A stretch of 64,000 nucleotides of DNA from Smittia aterrima. Lineage: Eukaryota; Arthropoda; Insecta; Diptera; Chironomidae. The stretch is from positions 9,486,854-9,550,853 of the forward strand of contig CP093830.1 in assembly GCA_033063855.1 (NCBI GenBank). Reading direction: 5' to 3'. A program made the position numbers and the translations under genes. The notes under the pieces were generated by a model. It was not told the origin of the DNA. It saw only the letters and a list, made by a program, of their open reading frames with translations, and ran no database searches. Positions 61,639 through 64,000 of this stretch are shown piece by piece (positions within the stretch are counted from its first letter, which is position 1; each line of letters begins with the position of its first letter).

Positions 61639-62190
61639 TGTTTTTGTGCAACTGCCAAGTTTGTGTTTTTACAAAGAAAAAAAAGTTTAAATTGCAAGCT
61701 TACATGGAAACTTGCAAACTCAAAAGAAAATTGAATGTGATAAGACGTCTGGCGTCGAAATTAATTTAATAATAAAGTGAATCGCAGTTCATTAGAAATT
61801 GTTTGCTTTATTGTCGTTGCTATTTCGTGGAGCGCCGTCGTCTGCTGATAAGAGAAGTCAGATCCAAATAGTTTTCTGATTACGTTCGCCATTACGTCGA
61901 CCGACCGCGCATTCTAAGGTGTAAAAGATTGAAAAGAAAACGAAGAATAAAAAAAAATGTGAAGCAATTTACTGTTTTTGTGAGAAAGAATAAAGAAACA
62001 ACAAAAAAAGCCAGAAGTTTGATGGAATTTTTAACGTCTTATGAAAGAAAACAAAACAAAAAAAAAAGATTTGCTTTTATGAAGTTTACGTGCAGTGGGA
62101 AAAATCTTCGCGGAGCTGTGGAATAATAATTTATGGTGCATTTGAAATCAAATTGAATTTTCTCGCTAACTCGAAGGGATCGAAATCGAA

Positions 62191-62264
62191 ATGCCTCATT
62201 CGAGTGAGACGTCGACCAACTTGAGTCGACCCGGCAGTGGATTAAGTCTGAGTGTTTTAGGTTG
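62191..62264 (+). CDS. First coding exon of a gene continuing beyond the window (partial)
   Basis: The ATG at 62191 has good context (ATCGAAATG) and is preceded by an in-frame TAA at 62167-62169, so it is a true start of the frame. It encodes MPHSSETSTNLSRPGSGL followed by SLSVLG, a Ser/Thr-rich disordered N-terminus. The frame meets TAA at 62266 unless it is spliced at the donor TTG|GTAAAG (exon end 62264). With the promoter at 61605 the 5' UTR is about 580 bases and contains several upstream ATGs, including a 35-codon uORF at 62019-62126. The rest of the gene is not in the window, and no family can be assigned. Confidence 0.5.
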
Positions 62265-64000
62265 GTAAAGTTATTTTAATTAGTTTTTACTTTTTCGCTG
62301 CTGCTGCTGAGGTTGCTGCTTTGAAAGGAGGGGAGGTGTGCATAAATTAAGTGAATCGATTGGCAGACAGCTTCTGAAACTTTCTCAGCCACTTGGAAGC
62401 TCTTTGGCACATCATAAATGTTCCCACGTTAACAGCAAGCCTTCCCTATCCACTCCACTTTCTGTGGGAAAACAAGTCAAGCCTCTTTCAATTACGAGAA
62501 GAAAAGCTTAAACGCGCCAATTTGTTAGTAATTCGGCTGTTTAAATAGTCTGTAAGACTCATTATGCAATTAAGGTGAACCATCCGATTCGGCGAAAGTT
62601 AAACTTAAGTCTCCGACGATGGTCATGAATCACTGTATGGCCAGCAATTTTTATCGTTTCTTAAAAAAATTAGTTTTCATTGACATTTCATCTGAAGAAA
62701 TAGATTGAAAAGATTATGAGGTCATCGAAATTGAAAAGCCATTTTTGGAAATCGCAAGCTAACGAGTTTAATGTCGTGTTGTGACAAAATGTAAGAGTTT
62801 CACTTTCAATCAATGTCCCTCAGTGCTTGAAAGAATGTGAAGGCGTCGCTGTTATCAAAGTTTTGTTGTTGAAATTCTAAATTGCGATTCATCAAAGTCA
62901 TCGAAGGAAAAAATAACAATTCGAGTCGTCGAGTGACTTTGTTGCAGTCGTCGTCGTGTCACATAAATTCACATTTCCCTCGTTTTATGACAATTTTATA
63001 GCTTTCACCTCAGTTGAGCTTTATTCAAAAGTCGTTACTCGAAGATTGTTCCTCGTTAGATAAGTCGCTCAATAAAATATCCATGCAGGTGTAATTGTTT
63101 GAGTCTGTGTCGTTGAGAAGAACGAGAAGGAAGCAAAAGAGCTTTTCTGCCACGAATTAAATAAATTGCCACATTTGCGGCCAATCAAACGACCACCATC
63201 GGCATTCGAAATGGCATAAGAAACTAATGGGAACGATTAGTTGAGCGCAGGGAATGTTTAGAAAGATATTTGATGGGAAAACGTTTCGTGATTTTTGCTC
63301 CAATTCTTTTCTGGATTCGTCTGGAGATCTTTTCTTTTTTTAATGAGTCGAAGTCGTTCCCATCAACAAATTATAGCCCTTTGTCGTCAGAATAAGAATT
63401 CGAGGGCAGCAACGTATTTCAATAGAAAAAAGAAACTCTCGCGAATGAGTTGTCTCGAGGTTGCAAAGAAGGAAGCCTGAGAACTAAGAAGAGACTGAAA
63501 TAATCAGTGAAAGTCGTTCAAGGAGAGAATCAAAGGAATTTCAAGGTGCATCGAGTGAAGCACTTTCGAGCCCGTAATCAACGGACGTTCCTTCACTATC
63601 TTCTCTCTCTCTCATAAAAGCGAAATCATTTCCGTCGAGAATCATTTCTTCGATTGAAAGCAAAGACGAAGAAGAGAAAAGCCACAAAACCGTCAGCAGA
63701 CCGACGATGATATTCAGAAATTGACGGAATTCGTGAGGAACCATAATAATTATTGTGAATATGAAGCGAAAATGAAAGAAACGACGAGACGATTTAACGG
63801 AGCGAACAAGAAGGAATCTCGCGAACAGAATAAAAGAGAGAGAATGAAAATTGGATCATAAAATGTGTCTTTAGATGATGATGCTCCATTAAAGCATTTT
63901 TGCGTGAAGCGATATGAGAGAGAAAGACCAACAGAAAGAACAATGTAAGCAAATTATGATTTTTAACAAGAACTCCAAGAATAGTAAGGCTTCATTGAGA
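62265..64000 (+). other. Presumed first intron, running off the right edge
   Basis: After the donor at 62264/62265 no second exon is evident up to the end of the window. Only short frames without features are present. Confidence 0.35.

Overview
The window is nuclear DNA from an insect, most likely a dipteran and probably a nematoceran midge-like fly; the species cannot be named from the sequence. Evidence: spliceosomal introns with GT..AG borders, many only 50-250 bp long; AT-rich non-coding DNA; proteins closest in my recollection to Drosophila and other insect orthologues; a Drosophila-style Inr+DPE promoter and a TCT (TOP) ribosomal-protein promoter. Nothing bacterial, viral or CRISPR-like is present.

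Layout. 1-12.8 kb: almost gene-free; one short coding-like ORF at 11983. 12.8-14.0 kb (minus): glycogen-targeting PP1 regulatory subunit with an RVxF motif and a CBM21 domain. 14-24.2 kb: gene-free. 24.2-31.3 kb: the spliceosomal helicase Brr2/SNRNP200 (minus, four coding exons), whose last exon is bracketed by two identical tRNA-Ala(AGC) genes in inverted orientation, one of them inside an intron. 33.3-37.4 kb (minus): thymine DNA glycosylase (Thd1/TDG) with AT-hooks and long glutamine-rich arms. 37.4-41.4 kb: no gene recognised. 41.4-43.0 kb (minus): ribosomal stalk protein RpLP0, divergent from polo kinase (plus, 43.3-45.3 kb) across a short shared promoter. 45.6-46.9 kb (minus): intronless F-box protein flanked by direct repeats. 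47.7-49.0 kb (minus): DCN1-like neddylation co-E3, divergent from TAM41 (plus, 49.4-50.4 kb, cardiolipin synthesis), followed by GPALPP1 (plus, 50.6-52.3 kb). 55.06-56.04 kb (plus): large exon of an unrecognised disordered protein. 61.6-62.3 kb (plus): Inr+DPE promoter and first coding exon of a gene running off the right edge.

The gene-dense middle (24-52 kb) is mostly housekeeping: splicing (Brr2 and, probably, GPALPP1), translation (RpLP0, tRNA-Ala), mitosis (polo), neddylation (DCN1), mitochondrial lipid synthesis (TAM41) and base-excision repair (TDG), often in head-to-head pairs. The flanks are long non-coding tracts typical of regulatory territory around developmental genes. Exon borders below were placed by hand from splice sites and reading-frame continuity; summed exon lengths are multiples of three for every complete gene.
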